Assembly: GCF_014652475.1 (NCBI RefSeq)
Contig: NZ_BMYW01000002.1
Location: 186,001-250,000, forward strand
Origin: Vogesella alkaliphila
GTDB taxonomy: Bacteria; Pseudomonadota; Gammaproteobacteria; Burkholderiales; Chromobacteriaceae
Reading direction: 5' to 3'
DNA: 64,000 nt
Shown here: positions 16,931-25,547 of the stretch, piece by piece
Layout of the letters: every line of letters begins with the position of its first letter
How positions within the stretch are numbered: the first letter of the stretch is position 1
Notes under the pieces: model-generated
Database searches by the model: none
Told to the model about the DNA's origin: nothing
The model's input: only the letters and a program-made list of their open reading frames with translations
Program-made: the position numbers and the translations under genes

Positions 16931-17885
16931 CCGGCAGCAGGATTTCCAGAATCAGCGCCGCGGCGACAAACAGCGACGCCGGCAGCCGCGACGCCTCGAA
17001 CAGGCTGACGCCGTGCCGCCCCAGCGCCAGGCCGGACAGCGCCGGCAGGCGGCCGATGTGGCAGGCATTGATCTCGAAACCGGCACCGTGCAGCACCGCC
17101 AGCAGGCTGCCGCGCTGCGTCTGCAGCCAGTCGCACAGCGCGTCCTCGCCGTGAAAACACAGCAGCAGCCCCGCGCCACCCAGCCGCAGCCGTAGCCGTA
17201 GCCGCCCCTGCGGCAGTTCGCACTCCAGCAGCAGGTCCAGCGCCGCCGGTGGCGCGGCGGCATCCTCCGCCTCCGGCTGGTCCTCCACCTGCCAGCCCAG
17301 CGGCGGCCCGCCCCACAGCCACATCGGCAGCCAGAGCGGCAGCGGCAACGGCGCCTGGCCGCGCAGCGACGCCAAGGCGAGATCGGGCAAGGCGCCGAGC
17401 AGCGCGCCGGGCAGATGGCTGCCGGCCTCGCGGTGAAACTGCGCCGCCGCCGCGGCCAAGGTGCCCACCAGCGCCTCGCGCCAGGCGCTGGCCAGCTGCG
17501 CCGGCGGCAAGGCCGCCTGGCGGAACGCCGGCGCCGGCAGCGTCGCCGCCAACGGTGGCGCATCGTCCGCCACTGGCGCCTGCGGCGGCGCGGCGGACGG
17601 CAGCAGCGGGGTCAGCTGCGGCGGCGGTCCGGCGGCCAGCACCCGGAACGGCAGCACGCTGCCCACCACCGGCGGCGGCAGGCTCGCCGGCCATTGCCGC
17701 AGCAGCCAGTGCAGCGCGTCGCCTTCCAGCTGCACGCTGCCGTCGGCCATGAGCGCCGCCACGCGCAGGTCGAGGATGTTGCCCGCTTGCAGCCGCTGCT
17801 GCGACGTGCCCGTTGCCCCCGGCTGTACCGGAGCGGAGGCGCTGACCGCACTGGGCGCCCCGACCGACCGTATCGCTTCCGCCAT
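16905..17885 (-). CDS. FliK-like protein of the flagellar block, function unproven
   Basis: The 326-residue product is Ala/Leu/Pro-rich. An N-terminal strand-rich part (NILDLRVAALMADGSVQLEGDALHWLL, residues about 35-62) and a C-terminal region (LLLECELPQGRLRLRLRLGGAGLLLCFHGED, then LLAVLHGAGFEINACHIG) resemble the C-terminal domain of hook-length control proteins, where such strands end in a QLxxxGL...V pattern. I chose ATG at 17885 with GGAGGG upstream over a TTG at 17900. It lies downstream of the flagellin gene and converges on flhA. It may be a second ruler-type protein, or a degenerate one. The assignment is weak. Confidence 0.5.
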   Translation of the reverse strand: MAEAIRSVGAPSAVSASAPVQPGATGTSQQRLQAGNILDLRVAALMADGSVQLEGDALHWLLRQWPASLPPPVVGSVLPFRVLAAGPPPQLTPLLPSAAPPQAPVADDAPPLAATLPAPAFRQAALPPAQLASAWREALVGTLAAAAAQFHREAGSHLPGALLGALPDLALASLRGQAPLPLPLWLPMWLWGGPPLGWQVEDQPEAEDAAAPPAALDLLLECELPQGRLRLRLRLGGAGLLLCFHGEDALCDWLQTQRGSLLAVLHGAGFEINACHIGRLPALSGLALGRHGVSLFEASRLPASLFVAAALILEILLPASPASPPG

Positions 17886-17908
17886 CCTGCCCTCCGCCAA
17901 TATGACAA

Positions 17909-17928
17909 CAGCCGCCTCGCGGCGGCTG
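17909..17928 (-). terminator. Hairpin downstream of the flagellin gene
   Basis: CAGCCGCC and GGCGGCTG form 8-bp arms around a 4-base loop. On the minus strand the hairpin is followed by TTGTCATATT. It lies 33 bp past the flagellin stop and just before the FliK-like gene, so it probably ends or attenuates the very abundant flagellin transcript. Confidence 0.6.
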
Positions 17929-17960
17929 CAGACTGATTAAAGGTACAACGGGTACGGCGT

Positions 17961-18788
17961 TTACTGCATCAGCGACATCGCCAGCTGACCGATGGAACCG
18001 GACTGCTTCAGCATCGAGGTGCCGGCCTGCATCAGCATCTGACGCGAAGTCATGTTGGCGGTTTCGTTGGCGTAGTCGGTGTCCATGATGCGCGACTTGG
18101 CGATCTGGGTGTTGTTGTTGACGTTGGCCAGGTTGTTGTGCACGTGGTTCAGGCGGTTGGCGCCGGCACCGATGGCGGAACGCACGGTACCCAGGTCGTT
18201 CAGCGCGGTCCCTGCCAGGGTGATCGCGGCATTGGCAGCAGCGTCAAGGTCGCCAGCCTTCAGGGCGGTAATGGACGCGGCCAAAGTGGTCATGCCGGCG
18301 CTGGCGTCAAACGCGTAAGTTTCGGCAGCATCGGAACCGATCTGGAAGGTTACGGCAGCGGCCATCTTGCCGCCGGTCAGCAGCGCTTCGCCGCCGAACT
18401 TGGTGTTGCTCATGATGTTGGTAATTTCATTACCCAACTGATTGAACTCGGTTTCCAGCGCGGTCTTGTCGGCAGCGGTCGCGGTGCCGTTGGCGGCTTC
18501 GGTGGCCAGGTCCTTCATGCGCAGCATGATGTTGGACACTTCGGACAGCGCGCCGTCGGCGGTCTGCAGCATGCTGATGCCATTCTGGGTGTTCTTCATC
18601 GCCACGGTCATACCACGGCTTTGCGCGTCCAGACGGGTCGCGATCTGCAGGCCGGCGGCATCGTCCATCGCCGAGTTGATACGGTAACCGGTACCCAGAC
18701 GGGTCATCGAGGTCGTCAGCGAGTTCTGGCTGGTGGCCAGGTTGCTTTTGGTGTACAGGGATGCGGCGTTGGTGTGCAGGCTCAGCAT
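17961..18788 (-). CDS. fliC: Flagellin (single filament protein of this flagellar set)
   Basis: The 275-residue flagellin is short, with conserved N-terminal (residues 1-140, LHTNAASLYTKSNLATSQNSL and ATRLDAQSRGMTVAMKN) and C-terminal (GANRLNHVHNNLANVNNNTQIAKSRIMDTDYA, quoted in part) D0/D1 helices. The surface-exposed central domain is only a small insert, near residues 140-185. This size and plain architecture are typical of lateral flagellins. It would polymerise into the filament under the FliD cap after export with FliS. It is a single-gene unit with its own promoter and is probably under FliA control. Confidence 0.93.
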   Translation of the reverse strand: MLSLHTNAASLYTKSNLATSQNSLTTSMTRLGTGYRINSAMDDAAGLQIATRLDAQSRGMTVAMKNTQNGISMLQTADGALSEVSNIMLRMKDLATEAANGTATAADKTALETEFNQLGNEITNIMSNTKFGGEALLTGGKMAAAVTFQIGSDAAETYAFDASAGMTTLAASITALKAGDLDAAANAAITLAGTALNDLGTVRSAIGAGANRLNHVHNNLANVNNNTQIAKSRIMDTDYANETANMTSRQMLMQAGTSMLKQSGSIGQLAMSLMQ

Positions 18789-18847
18789 GATCTATCGCTC
18801 CGTATTGAGGAAGTGTGGAACAGCGCTTGTTGCGCCATCACCAGTAC

Positions 18848-18874
18848 AAGACGGCAGCGATGCACCGCGGCTTA
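18848..18874 (-). promoter_or_regulatory. Candidate sigma-28 promoter of the flagellin gene
   Basis: Reading the minus strand, TAAG (18874-18871) is followed by exactly 15 bases and then GCCGTCTT (18855-18848). The enterobacterial FliA consensus is TAAA-N15-GCCGATAA, so spacing is perfect and the -10 keeps GCCG. It lies 60-86 bp upstream of the flagellin ATG and about 12 bp downstream of the palindrome at 18887-18900. Confidence 0.5.
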
Positions 18875-18886
18875 AATGCGGCAAAG

Positions 18887-18900
18887 TGTGAAAAATCACA
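18887..18900. promoter_or_regulatory. Palindrome TGTGA-N4-TCACA upstream of the flagellin gene
   Basis: TGTGAAAAATCACA is a perfect inverted repeat of the same design as the one before fliD. It lies about 100 bp upstream of the flagellin start and just upstream of the candidate -35, a position suited to an activator. It overlaps the 3' end of the small membrane protein gene. Confidence 0.6.
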
Positions 18901-19111
18901 TTGCATGGCGGCGGCCGTGACGGCAGGCCATCACCACCACCACCGACAGCTTGAACACCCCGGCCGACAGCGTCAGCAGCAGGTGGGAAGCGACGACCCA
19001 GCCCAGCGCCAGCGGCACGCTTTCCTGGTAGGCCAGATACAGGCAGGTGCCGAACAGCAACAGGGCGATGACGGCGGCGCAGCGAGCGGTGGTTTCGATG
19101 GTGTGCGACAT
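18896..19111 (-). CDS. Small two-helix membrane protein, divergent from hmp
   Basis: The 71-residue protein (start MSHTIETTARCAA) has two hydrophobic segments, about residues 11-29 and 36-62, and a basic, His-rich C-terminus (CRHGRRHAM). I use the ATG at 19111, which has GGAG upstream, instead of a start at 19147 that would run through the regulatory palindrome. I do not recognise a family. The gene is divergent from hmp and an NsrR-like palindrome lies only 31 bp upstream of its start. It may therefore belong to the nitric oxide response; this is inference from position. Confidence 0.55.
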   Translation of the reverse strand: MSHTIETTARCAAVIALLLFGTCLYLAYQESVPLALGWVVASHLLLTLSAGVFKLSVVVVMACRHGRRHAM

Positions 19112-19141
19112 GACGGACTCCGGGGCTGACACGACAAGATT

Positions 19142-19166
19142 AAACATGTATTATTTGTACATGTTT
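19142..19166. promoter_or_regulatory. Candidate NsrR-binding palindrome
   Basis: AAACATGTA and TACATGTTT form 9-bp arms around a 7-base spacer. The inner pattern ATGTAT-N5-GTACAT is close to the ATGYAT-N5-ATRCAT core known for NsrR sites. A partial second copy (AAACATGTATTTTCTACA) lies at 19245-19262, directly in front of the hmp start. Both sit between the small membrane protein gene and hmp, and nsrR itself is encoded just downstream of hmp. Confidence 0.6.
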
Positions 19167-19281
19167 TAAACCAGCCTGTCCCGCCGCGTTCGCCACCGCC
19201 CACCACCGGTCCGAACCTTGGCCGCGTCTCGCCGCTTGCGCGCATAAACATGTATTTTCTACACAACAAAAGGAAAGCACG

Positions 19282-20490
19282 ATGCTGGATCAGCACACCC
19301 GTCAACTGGTCAAGGCCACCGCCCCCGTCCTGAAACAACACGGCGTCACCCTCACCCGCCATTTCTACGCGCGCATGTTCCAGCACAATCCGGAGCTGAA
19401 GCAGATCTTCAACCAGGGCCACCAGCAGGCCGGCAGCCAGCAACAGGCGCTGGCGATGGCGGTGGCCGCCTACGCCGAGCACATCGACGATCCGTCGGTG
19501 CTGGCGCCGGTGCTGACGCTGGTGGCCAACAAGCACGCCAGCCTCGGCATCCGCGCCGAGCACTACCCTATCGTCGGCGGCCACCTGCTGGCCTCGATCC
19601 GCGAGGTGCTGGGCGACGCGGCCAGCGACGAGCTGATCGCCGCCTGGGCCGCCGCCTACGGCCAGCTGGCCGACATCCTGATCGCCGAGGAAAGCAAGCT
19701 GTACCAGCAGGCGGCCACCCGGCGCGGCGGCTGGAGCGGCTGGCGCGCGTTCAAGGTTGGCCGCAAGGTGGCGGAGAGCGCGGAGATCACCTCCTTCTAT
19801 CTGCAGCCGGCCGACGGCGGCGCGCTGCCGGACTACCTGCCGGGGCAGTACGTGTCCGTGCGGCTGGCGGTGCCGGAACTGGGCATGATGCAGCCGCGGC
19901 AGTACAGCCTGTCGGCCGCGCCCGGCGGCACGGCGCTGCGCATCTCGGTGAAGCGCGAGGCCGGCGACGACAGCCGTCCGGCGGGGATGGTGTCCAACGT
20001 GCTGCACGACTCGATCGAAGCCGGCGTGCTGCTGGACCTGGCGCCGCCAATGGGCGACTTCTTCCTGCACCAGGAACGCAGCACGCCGGTGGTGCTGATC
20101 AGCGGCGGCGTCGGCATCACGCCGCTGCTGGCGATGCTGGAGCAGCTGCTGCGCGAGGACAGCCCGCGCCGGATCCGCTTCCTGCACGCCTGCCGCGACG
20201 GCAGCGTGCACGCCTTCCGCCAGCACGTCGCCAATCTGGCGGCCGAGTACCCGCAGCTGGACAGCCGCATCTACTATGAAGCGCCGCGCGCCGAGGACCA
20301 GCCGGGCGTGCACTACCACCACGCCGGCCGCATCACGCTGACGGCGGAGTCGATCGTCGCCGACGCCGACTACTACCTGTGCGGCCCGCTGCCGTTCTTG
20401 CAGGCGCAGCAGCAAGCGCTGCTGGCGCTGGGCGTCGACGCCGCGCGCCTTCACGCCGAAGCCTTCGGCACCGGTGGCACCGCGCTATAA
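19282..20490 (+). CDS. hmp: Flavohaemoglobin / nitric oxide dioxygenase Hmp
   Basis: The 402-residue protein has a globin domain with distal Tyr29 and proximal His85 (NKHASLG). An FAD-binding reductase domain follows with the RQYS motif at 206-209, then an NAD-binding domain (VLISGGVGITPLLAML). It oxidises NO to nitrate with oxygen and NAD(P)H in the cytoplasm. A copy of the window-wide repeat at 19753-19767 encodes KVGRK at the globin/FAD junction (about residues 158-162). Upstream NsrR-like sites and the downstream nsrR gene indicate NO-dependent derepression. Confidence 0.96.
   Translation: MLDQHTRQLVKATAPVLKQHGVTLTRHFYARMFQHNPELKQIFNQGHQQAGSQQQALAMAVAAYAEHIDDPSVLAPVLTLVANKHASLGIRAEHYPIVGGHLLASIREVLGDAASDELIAAWAAAYGQLADILIAEESKLYQQAATRRGGWSGWRAFKVGRKVAESAEITSFYLQPADGGALPDYLPGQYVSVRLAVPELGMMQPRQYSLSAAPGGTALRISVKREAGDDSRPAGMVSNVLHDSIEAGVLLDLAPPMGDFFLHQERSTPVVLISGGVGITPLLAMLEQLLREDSPRRIRFLHACRDGSVHAFRQHVANLAAEYPQLDSRIYYEAPRAEDQPGVHYHHAGRITLTAESIVADADYYLCGPLPFLQAQQQALLALGVDAARLHAEAFGTGGTAL
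19753..19767 (+). repeat. Full-length single copy of the window-wide repeat
   Basis: AAGGTTGGCCGCAAG inside hmp, read in a different frame from the fliR copy (KVGRK here, RLAAS there). Identity at DNA level despite different reading frames shows that the DNA word, not the peptide, is conserved. Confidence 0.85.
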
Positions 20491-20498
20491 TCGCGCAG

Positions 20499-20525
20499 AG
20501 CGGGCCGCAACGGCGGCCCGCTTTT
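20499..20525 (+). terminator. Terminator between hmp and nsrR
   Basis: AGCGGGCCGC and GCGGCCCGCT form a 10-bp stem with an AACG loop followed by TTT. It separates hmp from nsrR. A TATAAT at 20486-20491, overlapping the hmp stop, could serve as a -10 for nsrR, in which case the hairpin would lie in the nsrR leader. Confidence 0.65.
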
Positions 20526-20540
20526 ACCCGGATACCCTGC

Positions 20541-20990
20541 ATGCAACTGACCCACTTCACCGATCTTGGCCTGCGCGTCCTGATGTACCTCACCGACGAG
20601 CCGCGCGTGGCGCCGGTCACCATCGGCGAGATCGCCGAGCGCTTTGCCGTGTCGCGCAACCATCTGGTCAAGGTGGTGCACTTCATGTCGCAGCAGGGCT
20701 GGCTGGTCACCACCCGCGGCAAGGGCGGGGGCCTCGCGCTGGCGCGTGCGGCCAACCTTTACCCGCTGGGACAGGTGATCCGCCAGCTGGAAGGCGTCAC
20801 CGAGCTGATCGACTGCGCCGAGCCGCCGTGCCAGCTGCGCGGCAGCTGCCAGCTGAAGGGCATGCTGGACGAGGCGCTGCAGGCCTTTTTCAGCGCGCTG
20901 GACCGCTACACGCTGGCCGATGCGGTGCGCACGCCGACCAGCCAGGCGATCGCCATCCTGCACCGCATGTCGCCGCGCGCACAGGCCTGA
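20541..20990 (+). CDS. nsrR: Nitric oxide-sensing repressor NsrR (Rrf2 family)
   Basis: The 149-residue Rrf2 protein has an N-terminal winged helix (MQLTHFTDLGLRVLMYL, then IAERFAVSRNHLVKVVHFM) and three cysteines at 92, 97 and 103. Their spacing (C-X4-C-X5-C) is the Fe-S cluster pattern of NsrR rather than IscR. NO destroys the cluster and releases DNA. I use ATG at 20541; the longer open frame from 20379 overlaps hmp. A repeat copy at 20748-20756 encodes AANL. Confidence 0.92.
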   Translation: MQLTHFTDLGLRVLMYLTDEPRVAPVTIGEIAERFAVSRNHLVKVVHFMSQQGWLVTTRGKGGGLALARAANLYPLGQVIRQLEGVTELIDCAEPPCQLRGSCQLKGMLDEALQAFFSALDRYTLADAVRTPTSQAIAILHRMSPRAQA

Positions 20991-21021
20991 GCGCGGGCGG
21001 CGGCCCTTGAGCCGCCACACA

Positions 21022-21049
21022 TTGGTCAATCTGCTTTACGTTCTATAAA
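21022..21049 (+). promoter_or_regulatory. Candidate sigma-70 promoter before the DUF2798 gene
   Basis: TTGGTC (21022-21027), a 16-base spacer and TATAAA (21044-21049) precede the gene at 21081. It is a reasonable housekeeping promoter by eye. Confidence 0.45.
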
Positions 21050-21080
21050 ATGTGCTCCCCACCACCGTAGCGAGCCCCCC

Positions 21081-21308
21081 ATGTCCATCCCCTCCCGCAA
21101 GCACACCCTGCTGTTCGCCCTGCTGATGTCCTGCTACATGGCCTTCCTGATGTCGGCCATCCTCACCGCGGTCAACACCGGCATCGACGCCGGCTTCGTC
21201 GGCCGCTGGCTGCGCGCCTGGCTGCTGGCGTGGAGCTGCGCCTTCCCGCTGGTGCTGATCGGGGCGCCGCGCCTGCGCCACCTGCTGCTGCGCTACGTCG
21301 GCCCCTGA
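21081..21308 (+). CDS. DUF2798 family small membrane protein
   Basis: The 75-residue protein has two membrane helices. It shows the DUF2798 pattern: LLMSCYMAFLMSAILTAVNTG, then FVGRWLRAWLLAWSCAFPLVLIGAPRLRHLL (quoted in part). Its function is unknown. It follows nsrR with its own promoter-like sequence, and a GC hairpin at 21317-21336 ends the unit. Whether it is part of the NO response cannot be told from the sequence. Confidence 0.75.
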   Translation: MSIPSRKHTLLFALLMSCYMAFLMSAILTAVNTGIDAGFVGRWLRAWLLAWSCAFPLVLIGAPRLRHLLLRYVGP

Positions 21309-21613
21309 CGCCCCCGCGGCGGCCGCGTGGCCGCCGTTCGTTTCGGTTCATTTTCAATCAAATCGAATCGAAACAACCGGAAACCCGCCGGCAAACAGGG
21401 TTTTTCCCGCCAAGAATCACCACAAACGAACACACCCCCGTTGCAATTTACGCTATCATGCCGCCCCTTCAGCACCAATCGGCGCTGTAAAACCGGCACA
21501 ACAAGACCGCCTGAGCGGCGATTGTCCAAACAACACCCAGAGCCCGTTGATGTCGCCGGCACCGCCACAAGCGCGGCCGGCCGCGTTGCGCTCGACATGT
21601 ACTAGGAGCACGT
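21309..21613. other. Intergenic leader before alsT
   Basis: This 305-bp gap has a GC hairpin at 21317-21336 (CGGCGGCC, GCGT loop, GGCCGCCG), probably the terminator of the preceding gene. The rest is AT-richer sequence with no open frame I can support. I looked for the tandem glycine riboswitch that sometimes precedes such symporters and did not see its conserved blocks. The alsT start has AGGAGCACGT as ribosome binding site. Confidence 0.5.
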
Positions 21614-23035
<1,422 letters not shown>

Positions 23036-23061
23036 GCCTTGCGGCCAACCCTGTCCTGAAC

Positions 23062-23086
23062 AAGCCCGCCACTGGCGGGCTTTTTT
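23062..23086 (+). terminator. Rho-independent terminator of alsT
   Basis: AAGCCCGCC, loop ACT, GGCGGGCTT, followed by a run of T to 23086. This is a textbook intrinsic terminator. Confidence 0.9.
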
Positions 23087-23303
23087 GCGCCCGGCGGCGG
23101 CGCACGATGACGACGCCAGCACGACCAGATCTGCCATTGCCCCGCCACCCACCCCGGACGCGGGTCCTCGCCGGCAGCCACGCGCAGTAGCCGACGTCGC
23201 ATGAGACAGGGAAGGCAGGTGGCGACCCGTAGGTAGTTTTGCTGATAGAGGCCAGAAAATGACTATTGTATGATTTCTGCTGCCATGTTGAGGGCCAAGG
23301 AAA

Positions 23304-23543
23304 ATGTCTGAACAAACCGTAGCCGATGGACGAGTCATGCTTGATCCTGCCAAGCTCAAGAAGTTAAGACGCGACAAGTGTTTTAGCCAGGATGATCTGG
23401 CTGAGCACGCCCGAATCAATCGCTGCCCTGTTTCAACCGCCTCGATCAAAAGGGCCGAACTGGGCACGCCGGTACGTTACCGAACGGCAAAAAACCTGGC
23501 ACAGGCACTGGGGGTCGAGGTCAATCTATTATTCTCCGAATGA
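23304..23543 (+). CDS. Small XRE-like helix-turn-helix protein
   Basis: The 79-residue protein has one helix-turn-helix domain (about residues 14-75: DPAKLKKLRRDKCFSQDDLAEHARI, then SIKRAELGTPVRYRTAKNLAQALGVEV). This resembles the DNA-binding segment found at the N-terminus of some proteobacterial ATPase/cyclase regulators, but here it stands alone. Codon use and base composition are more AT-rich than in neighbouring genes. It precedes two unassigned genes and could regulate them; that is a guess from position. Confidence 0.6.
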   Translation: MSEQTVADGRVMLDPAKLKKLRRDKCFSQDDLAEHARINRCPVSTASIKRAELGTPVRYRTAKNLAQALGVEVNLLFSE

Positions 23544-23677
23544 TCTATTCGGCAAACACCAGACTATCATTCTCTAAATTTTTACAGTATTTTCACGCAT
23601 CATTCTGATGCCCAATTGATACCAACTTGACCGGCAACAGAGCCATTTTCTTTTTATGCAATGGTTATAGTGACTTG

Positions 23678-23691
23678 GCTGACTTGTCAGC
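23678..23691. promoter_or_regulatory. Small inverted repeat upstream of an unassigned gene
   Basis: GCTGAC-TT-GTCAGC lies 33 bp before the ATG at 23724, in an AT-rich leader. It could be an operator or a leader hairpin. No other copy was noticed in the window. Confidence 0.3.
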
Positions 23692-23723
23692 GACATTACA
23701 TCTAACTGATTGGAGAATTGGAA

Positions 23724-24803
23724 ATGGCTGAAAAGTACAATATCTACCTGGTCAACAAATCGGGCAGCACCCGTAATTTCTGGCTGTTCCTGCAGCCGCC
23801 CGAGCAAATGAAAGCCGATCCCGGCGTTTTCGCGAACTCCAGCGCATGCCTGAGCATTATCAACAATGCCCAGGGTTACAACCTTTTCACGGTACCGGTG
23901 CAATATTCGGTTGCCGCAGGCGCCAGCAACGAGGCCGTTGGCCTCGACGTGGCCATTACCTCCAACGTCCCCATGCTTGCCACCCTGGGCAAGCAGTACG
24001 AGGCGGACTATGTTACTTGCCCGCCGCGCCAAGGGCCCCAGCTCAAGGAAGTCGGTGCCGGCTCCAGCGGCCTCATCGACATCGTCACCAACAATTTCAA
24101 TAAACCCGGCAACGAAGATCATGGCTGGTTTGCCAACCAGAGTTTCGGCATCCAGACCGCTGCCGGCTATATCGGCATGACCTGGTCCCCGGACCCTGGT
24201 GTTACCCGCCACATCCAGCCCAAATTCTCGTTCTACGTGAGCACCGGCGACTTCGACTACAACACCCTGGCGCAATGGACCGACGTGTCGACCAAGGCGG
24301 CCGAGATCAGCCTGGACAAATTCAGCCAGTTCAACTGCACCGTGACGCTGACCGAAACCGGCGACTGGACCGTCACCCCCGGCAAACCCGTCGTCAACGT
24401 GGCCGACGACGTGGTGCACGCCCTGGTCAGCAGCCACCAGTCGCTCTGCAAGGCACACGAAAACCTGCTTGCCCTCACGCAATCCGCCCCACTGCAGCAA
24501 CCGCAGCTGGAAGGCGACCCGACCTTCCTCGATACCGTGTCCAGCGTGGTGTGGCAGGACAATGCCGTCGATGGCATGGTGCAATCCGACATGGCCTATA
24601 CCTTCCTCAAGGGGCGCTTGTCGGTGGGCAGCGCACTGATGGCCGGCTTCACCTTCTTCCTGCTTAGCGGTGTGCGCTTCAACATCAAGGGCTCGACGCA
24701 GCAGGGATCCTTCCAGTGCGAATTCGATTACTCCGGTGATCGTTCTGCCAAGGCCGTACAGGACTTGTTCAAGCCCGGCGCGCCACTGGAATTCCACAAG
24801 TAA
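23724..24803 (+). CDS. Unassigned 359-residue beta-rich protein
   Basis: I do not recognise this protein. The start at ATG 23724 (MAEKYNIYLVNKSGSTRNFW) has GGAGAA upstream; a TTG six bases earlier is less likely. There is no signal peptide. The sequence alternates short polar and hydrophobic stretches typical of beta-sandwich proteins (WLFLQPPE, IGMTWSPDPGVT, FSFYVSTGDF). A hydrophobic segment lies near residues 310-322 (SALMAGFTFFLLSG), and the C-terminus contains SFQCEFDYSGD. It is followed by a hairpin and another unassigned gene in the same direction. Composition is less GC-rich than the surrounding chromosome, suggesting acquisition. A secreted or contact-delivered protein is possible but unsupported. 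Confidence 0.55.
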   Translation: MAEKYNIYLVNKSGSTRNFWLFLQPPEQMKADPGVFANSSACLSIINNAQGYNLFTVPVQYSVAAGASNEAVGLDVAITSNVPMLATLGKQYEADYVTCPPRQGPQLKEVGAGSSGLIDIVTNNFNKPGNEDHGWFANQSFGIQTAAGYIGMTWSPDPGVTRHIQPKFSFYVSTGDFDYNTLAQWTDVSTKAAEISLDKFSQFNCTVTLTETGDWTVTPGKPVVNVADDVVHALVSSHQSLCKAHENLLALTQSAPLQQPQLEGDPTFLDTVSSVVWQDNAVDGMVQSDMAYTFLKGRLSVGSALMAGFTFFLLSGVRFNIKGSTQQGSFQCEFDYSGDRSAKAVQDLFKPGAPLEFHK

Positions 24804-24823
24804 TCTGCCCATTACTTGAGTCG

Positions 24824-24858
24824 GGGCACAAGCGTTTACCGATTAAACGTTTGTGCCC
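24824..24858 (+). terminator. Long hairpin between two unassigned genes
   Basis: GGGCACAAGCGTTTA and TAAACGTTTGTGCCC form 15-bp arms (one G-T pair) around the loop CCGAT. It starts 21 bp after the stop of the upstream gene. No T-run follows, so it could be a weak terminator, an mRNA-stabilising hairpin, or an operator for the downstream gene. Confidence 0.5.
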
Positions 24859-24881
24859 TGTCATTGAAAGCAATATCCGGC

Positions 24882-25547
24882 ATGAAATCCGCAGACGATA
24901 CGGTCGCATTTCCTTCCATAAAAAGAGCGGAGGCATTACTGGCATCGACGCCGGATACAAGCATCACGATTAATTCCGTCAGTGATCTTGATATAAAACT
25001 CGGTTTAACGTTTTATACCAAGGCCTATCCAGAGGCCAATTATATTCTGGCAGGAATTCAGTCAGTACACAGCAAGGTAATTATCGAGCTCAGCAATCAA
25101 TTACCTCTATCCTGGGTTGCCTCCGTACTGGTCACCGGGGAAATCAGTCCAAATCAGCTTGCCTATCCATTCAGTTCCAATTCTGACCAATTCTCGATGC
25201 GGCTTAATAATGAAATCACCCTGGAACATGACGAGAATGGTTGGCGAATACCGCCCTATGACAGTAGAAAATACAGCGTCCGTGTTGGCCTGGGTATGGG
25301 AATGGAAGAAATATACTGGGGCTGCAGCGTCACTGTGGCGCCCAATAGCAACGTGCTGCTGGAGGCAGACGCATACGAACTGTTTCGCCTCGACATGATC
25401 GTGCCGGTAGGTTACCCGGTAACGCCTATGCCTCCCGATGCCTGGCAGATACCGCTTGGCAGCAAGGCACTACTCTCGTTCTCGGCATCGGGCATTGGAA
25501 CGTTGACCTTCGTGACCGCCAACCAGACAGCACAAAGCCCCCCTTGA
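24882..25547 (+). CDS. Unassigned 221-residue beta-rich protein
   Basis: I do not recognise this protein. I place the start at ATG 24882 (MKSADDTVAFPSIKRAE), because an upstream in-frame TTG at 24816 would translate through the hairpin. There is no signal peptide and no membrane helix. The pattern of short strands (KLGLTFYTKAYPEANYILAG, YSVRVGLGMGMEEIYWG, LLSFSASGIGTLTFV) suggests an all-beta fold. It is clearly AT-richer than its neighbours. It forms a pair with the gene at 23724 and may be a later-acquired partner of it. Confidence 0.5.
   Translation: MKSADDTVAFPSIKRAEALLASTPDTSITINSVSDLDIKLGLTFYTKAYPEANYILAGIQSVHSKVIIELSNQLPLSWVASVLVTGEISPNQLAYPFSSNSDQFSMRLNNEITLEHDENGWRIPPYDSRKYSVRVGLGMGMEEIYWGCSVTVAPNSNVLLEADAYELFRLDMIVPVGYPVTPMPPDAWQIPLGSKALLSFSASGIGTLTFVTANQTAQSPP

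Noticed and set aside
19216-19226. CCTTGGCCGC near hmp as another repeat copy
   Set aside because: It lacks the GTTGGCCGC core (CTTGG instead of GTTGG) and was not counted.
21309-21613. Glycine riboswitch before the alanine/glycine symporter
   Set aside because: The conserved tandem aptamer blocks are not visible in the leader.
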